From: Rhinolophus ferrumequinum
Lineage: Eukaryota; Chordata; Mammalia; Chiroptera; Rhinolophidae
DNA length: 64,000 nt
Assembly (NCBI RefSeq): GCF_004115265.2
Contig: NC_046306.1
Span: 12,661,324 to 12,725,323, forward strand
Direction of reading: 5' to 3'
Below are positions 60,000-64,000 of this stretch, in pieces (within the stretch, counting starts at the first letter, position 1; every line of letters starts with the position of its first letter). The translations under genes were made by a program, and so were the position numbers. The notes below the pieces were generated by a model. It was not told the DNA's origin and made no database searches. It saw nothing but the letters and a program-made list of their open reading frames with translations.

Positions 60000-60660
60000 A
60001 AGGGTTAATATTTTTATAACCTTGCGGTGGGAAAATATTCTAAACATGGTATAAAATGCCATAAGTCACAAAGGAAAAGCTGCTAAATCCAAGTATATAA
60101 AAATTCAAAATATCTAAACAGACACCATATATAAAGATTTAAAAAACTGGGGAAGTATCTTTACCATATATGTTTATAACCCTACTTGGTTTCCATTAAC
60201 CTTTCTTCCAGCACAGGATTATGAAAAGAAACTCATCAAAGAAAGATTAATAAGCAAACAAGCATGGAGATAATCTAGAACATAATGGCAAAAGTCTGAG
60301 AATATAGGGTCTGATGTTTAAATTCCTAGCTTAACTCACACATTCAACAGACAGAAAAACAACCACAAAAGCAAACACCAGGCCTCAGCTCCTAAAGAAC
60401 TCTTTGAAATCAATAAGGAAATAAGAATTCCATTAATCATTAGATAAATCACACAAACTGGCAATGCAGACACCAAAAACAACAGGGAAATTTGACAATA
60501 TGTGTCACAACTTCAAATTTTATAAGCAGTTTGACCCAAGCATTCTACTTGCAGGAATTAATTCTAAGGAAATACAAATCATGCAAAAGTTTTATTAAAA
60601 CAGTGTTTAATATTAAAAAGCCGGAGGCTACCTAAATGTCCAAGATTTGGGGATTAGTTA
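60000..60660 (+). repeat. L1 ORF2/3' region split by duplication copy B
   Basis: L1-like sequence before 60188 ('agtatataaaaattcaaaat') resumes after 60397 ('gaactctttgaaatcaataa'), then continues through 'gcaggaattaattctaagga' and 'ctacctaaatgtccaagat'. The unit 60189-60397 is not L1 and appears inserted. Confidence 0.6.
60189..60397 (+). repeat. Intron direct duplication, copy B (inside an L1)
   Basis: This is the partner of 58061-58266. Changes at former CpG positions (for example 'gatcgtcc' in A, 'gataatct' in B) suggest that copy B has decayed more. Confidence 0.85.
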
Positions 60661-61674
60661 AATCAGGGGTCACAATGCAAATGTTTTCAGGGGATGGCAC
60701 AAGAAGTAAAAATAAGCTCAACAGGCCAGTTATAAAACAAAAAGGAAGCGGTGTGACCTGTGGTAAACTGGAGAGCTCATACCCATCTCCTTAATTCAAA
60801 TTGTAAAATTCATATGTGCTATGGCCAAACTGGCTCCTTCTTCCCCAACCGCCCCTCCCCCATAAGATGCGTAACCCAGACCCATGAAATAAGTACTCTG
60901 CGACCAGCCTAGGAGCACAGCCTAGGAGCATCTATTCTATCATGTTCGAGTTGACGCAGCATCACCACCTCTCAGGTTTGGACAAAACCTTGAGGTCACC
61001 TGGGCTAACACTGAGCTTCCCTTGAGGCTAGAGTCAGTCAGCCTTGTTTTACAGGCCCAGGAGGGAGGGGAAGGGGAAGGAAAGGGAGAGTGACCTGCGA
61101 AGGACCAGTCGTCAGGGAATGAGGACTAGGCTTTCTTTCCAGTGGGATTTTCATTTTCTGTAAGAACCAAACGGAGATGGGAGGAGAGGTGGTGAGAATG
61201 AAACAAGGTGAACTCCTCTACATATATCACACACCTTTTCTATAACTAAGTAAAGCTCCACGTCTTGATCAAAGACTAGGAACTCAAGTGCTATTTCTTA
61301 AAATTCTCCCACGAAGTGCTGAATCCATAGTATCAGTGTTAAACATTCCTTCAGCAAGAAACGTCTGGGCAGCTGCGGCCCTCATTCACCAAGCTGGCAC
61401 AGAGGAGAACTGCCACAGATCACGTGACCGACGGTATGTGGTATTTTATCACGAGATCTTAATTCATCCCAGAAACTGGTTCAGATTAATCCTAGTTTAT
61501 AATTACAGTCTCAACAGCACTTCAAAAGCGGAAAATCTCCACCTCCATCTGGAATGGTATGCTTCTCCCCAATGTGTGAAAATAACTTTATGCTCGGTCC
61601 CGCTGTGTCTGGGGACAAGGGCACTTGGGCGAACACAGCAAATTTCCTGACTTTGCCCTTAAGATTTTTTAAAC

Positions 61675-61985
61675 TTCAAAATAGATCCATTGAATGGCGA
61701 ACAGATTGGTAGTTGCTTAGAGTCACCCCATTTTCCCCACCCCAATGGGGAGGGTGTAGCTCCAAAGCCAACAGGAAGGAGGGACCCTTGTGGTGATGGA
61801 TCTGCTCTTTATCTTGAGGGAGGAATGTCAATCAATATCCTGGTTATGATACTGTACGACAGCTTGGCACAATGTTACCACTGGGGAGACTGGGTCAAGT
61901 ACACAGGATCGCTCTGTGTTGTTTCTTACATCTGCATGTGAATCCACAAGTATCTCAAAATAAAAAGTTTAGTTTAAAAAAGAAG
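61675..61985 (+). repeat. L1 3' end
   Basis: The order 'gcgaacagattggtagttgc', 'atgttaccactggggagact', 'gtatctcaaaataaaaagtt' is that of an old L1 3' UTR. Confidence 0.75.
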
Positions 61986-62191
61986 GAATATAAATAAGAT
62001 TTTGAAAAACACATCCAACCATCCATGTCTGAGTAGTCTTTAATATGATTTTCCTAAATAAGGAACAAATGGAAGTAACTGGTGGTTCTGAGTTGCCCTT
62101 CCTCCAGCAGCTGGCACCTTCTGAGCCAGTGCTGTGTGCCATGCGATCTCAGCCACAGAAACAGGGGCACTCGATGGGTGATGCCTCCTGG

Positions 62192-62226
62192 ATATGGCTC
62201 TCTGTCTCTCTCTGTCTCTCTCTGTC

Positions 62227-62295
<69 letters not shown>
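62192..62295. repeat. (TC)n(CA)n microsatellite
   Basis: CTCTGT/TCTC repeats run straight into a CA run of about 15 units. Confidence 0.95.
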
Positions 62296-62296
<1 letters not shown>

Positions 62297-62624
62297 GAGC
62301 TATTTTATATCTCCCAGGCAGGTGCAGAAGAGAAACAATCTCATCAGAGAAAACATAAAAGGTCTATTTGCATCCATATGTTTGATATTGAAACCCTGTG
62401 AACTAGAAGTCACAGCAGAATTAAGCTCATCTTAGTTATGAAATCAATACTTCAAAGCAAACATCACTTAACAAGGACACGGGAGCTGCTGCGGCAGGGC
62501 CCTTGAAACTGTGAAGTGTGGTTTGGGCTTGCCTCCTGCCTTTCTTGTTTTGGGCAGCCCACCTCATTATCTTCAACTCTTCCCCTCTGATAGTTCATCT
62601 CTCCCACCTAAATATTACACATGT

Positions 62625-63330
62625 AATAAAACTTACTGAATGCCTACTGTGTGCCAGGTACTCTGCTAAGTAGTTTGAAAGCTTTTTCTAATTTAATCTT
62701 CTCAACGACCCTGAGGTAAATGTGATTAGCATCTTCATTCTAGGTTAAGCGACTTGCCTAGAGTTACAGATCTCTCAAACAGTGAAGCTAGGATTGAATC
62801 CAGGTCTATCTGGCTCTTGGTGAGTATGTTATGCTGCCTCCTATGTTCATTTTGGTCTCTAGGGAGTCCAAAGCACCTCCCTGCGTTTTAAAAAGATGAG
62901 GGAAAAAACGGACATAGACTGAGCATCTTTTCTACGCTTTACACAGGCTATCTCTTTCAGGCTCAAATAACCCCTATGACAGGTATGTATTATCTCCATT
63001 TTAAAGAGTAGCAAACAAAGACTGAGAGTTTGAGGGCTCTTAAAGACTTTTTAATCTCACCTTTATTTAGCAGATAAAGAAACAAGAGCCCCAGAAAGAT
63101 TAGGTGGCTTGCTTAAGGACACAAAGCTAGTTACTGTCAGAGCTGAGATCAGTTTCCCAATGCACTGTTCTCTTTAACTTTATGACAGCTTACTGTAAGC
63201 TGTCACTCTGAAAGGAACCAGGATATTAATAATAGAGTAGGCCTGCCAGGCACTTTGCTAAATAAATGCCTTACATGTTTTATCCAACTTGGGTGTAGGC
63301 GATTCCCAACACTACAGTTCCAATGTTTTG
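62625..63330 (-). repeat. Three MIR SINEs in a row (reverse)
   Basis: They lie at about 62625-62825 ('gcctactgtgtgccaggtac', 'gaatccaggtctatctggct'), 62910-63160 ('acaggtatgtattatctcca', 'gaaacaagagccccagaaag') and 63225-63330 ('gccaggcactttgctaaata'). Confidence 0.75.
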
Positions 63331-63674
63331 TACTAACAATTTTCCGAGACGGAAAAAGACAAGCTTCACGTCGGTCAAATGTGTAAGCTAATTAACGTGC
63401 TCCTGTACACACAGACGAATGCACGTTCCAAGAAGAAAATACGAAAAGATCTGGAAAATTTTTCAAAGAATGCACAATGGGCTCAACCAATGTAATCAAA
63501 TAACACGTTTCGAGCACCTCTGTGTGTGGCTACTTGCCAAGAGTCGGGCCCATCAGAGAAAGAAAATATATAGCAGCTGAATTAGGGCACATACAGAACT
63601 CACCATCAGAGCATCTGTGACACTTCTCACACAACAAATGCGTGATACTCTGAGAAAAACCATGGTCCTGACAT

Positions 63675-63860
63675 CAGAAAATGTGGATTGAAAGCCTCAC
63701 TCCATCACTTATTCACCGTGTGCCACGGACAGGGCACCACCTGAGCCTCTGTGTCGAACGAGTGGGAAGGAGATCTATATGCAGGATACTGTGAGGCGAG
63801 TGGGACGGAACATTTACAGGGACCTAACCCACAATAAGCCCTCAATAACTGTCATCATTT
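63675..63860 (+). repeat. MIR SINE
   Basis: The match is 'aaagcctcactccatcactt', 'tgagcctctgtgtcgaac', 'cccacaataagccctcaata'. Confidence 0.65.
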
Positions 63861-64000
63861 TCTTCTCAAATTCTGCAACCCTCGGAGAGCAGTGTCCTCG
63901 CCAATAAAATGTAAAATACGAGAAGATAAAGGGGAAGCGGGGCATTATTAGTCACAGGGTACAAAGTGTCAGGTATACAAGAGAGAGAAGGCCCAGACAT

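Larger units (their letters stand above)
44468..64000 (-). other. STK4: STK4 last intron (partial)
   Basis: About 19.5 kb without a recognisable exon on either strand. It holds many MIRs, L1 3' ends and ORF2 pieces, an L2-like stretch, one well-preserved bat SINE, several microsatellites, an inverted repeat (45860-45958 and 46770-46868) and a direct duplication (58061-58266 and 60189-60397). The stretches 50,700-52,480, 53,000-54,650, 57,000-58,050 and 61,000-61,650 look unique. Confidence 0.75.

Noticed and set aside
62045-62435. Overlapping frames of Ser/Leu- and Thr/His-rich protein
   Set aside because: They are produced by the TC/CA microsatellite at 62192-62295.
44500-64000. Search for the preceding STK4 exons on the minus strand
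   Set aside because: No stretch encoding the known residues before the SARAH domain was found; the gene's long last intron explains this.

Overview
This is a mammalian chromosomal window, most likely from a bat. It carries four host genes in an order that mirrors human chromosome 20q13.12 (read in reverse): PI3 (elafin/trappin-2) on the minus strand, WFDC5 on the plus strand, KCNS1 (Kv9.1) on the plus strand, and the last coding exon plus 3' UTR of STK4 (MST1) on the minus strand. The bat assignment is an inference. It rests on dimeric tRNA-type SINEs (55.5 kb, and reversed at 30.0-30.4 kb) that look like those of Old World bats such as horseshoe and leaf-nosed bats, and on the absence of any Alu or rodent SINE. 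The species is not fixed by the sequence.

Layout. 1-3.87 kb: intergenic, with an L1 fragment pair and MIRs. 3.87-5.5 kb: PI3, complete, 3 exons, minus strand. 5.5-12.8 kb: a gene-free block rich in old L1 pieces. In human WFDC12 lies in the matching interval, but I see no WAP exon here. 12.85-18.4 kb: WFDC5, complete, 4 exons. 18.4-25.4 kb: intergenic, with MaLR-type LTRs, a hAT transposon and a palindromic MITE. 25.4-34.6 kb: KCNS1, with a probable non-coding first exon, a MIR-packed first intron and two coding exons. 34.6-40.1 kb: intergenic, with a solo MaLR-type LTR, a decayed ERV-L gag-pol fossil on the minus strand, a Tigger-like element and a MADE1-like mariner MITE. About 40.1-44.3 kb: probable long STK4 3' UTR. 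44.47-64 kb: last intron of STK4.

How the genes relate. PI3 and WFDC5 are secreted WAP four-disulfide-core proteins of the epididymal/epithelial protease-inhibitor cluster, and both are built from phase-1 exons. KCNS1 is a silent voltage-gated potassium channel subunit, and STK4 is a Hippo-pathway kinase. These two only adjoin the cluster and share no pathway with it. KCNS1 and STK4 converge tail to tail.

Most notable points: the trappin domain of PI3 has an expanded 18-bp repeat in which most units have Arg in place of the transglutaminase-reactive Gln; a MADE1-like hairpin outside primates; three copies of a TA-flanked palindromic MITE, one probably in the STK4 3' UTR; a long inverted repeat and a separate diverged direct duplication inside the STK4 intron; and a MaLR-type LTR nested in a hAT element.
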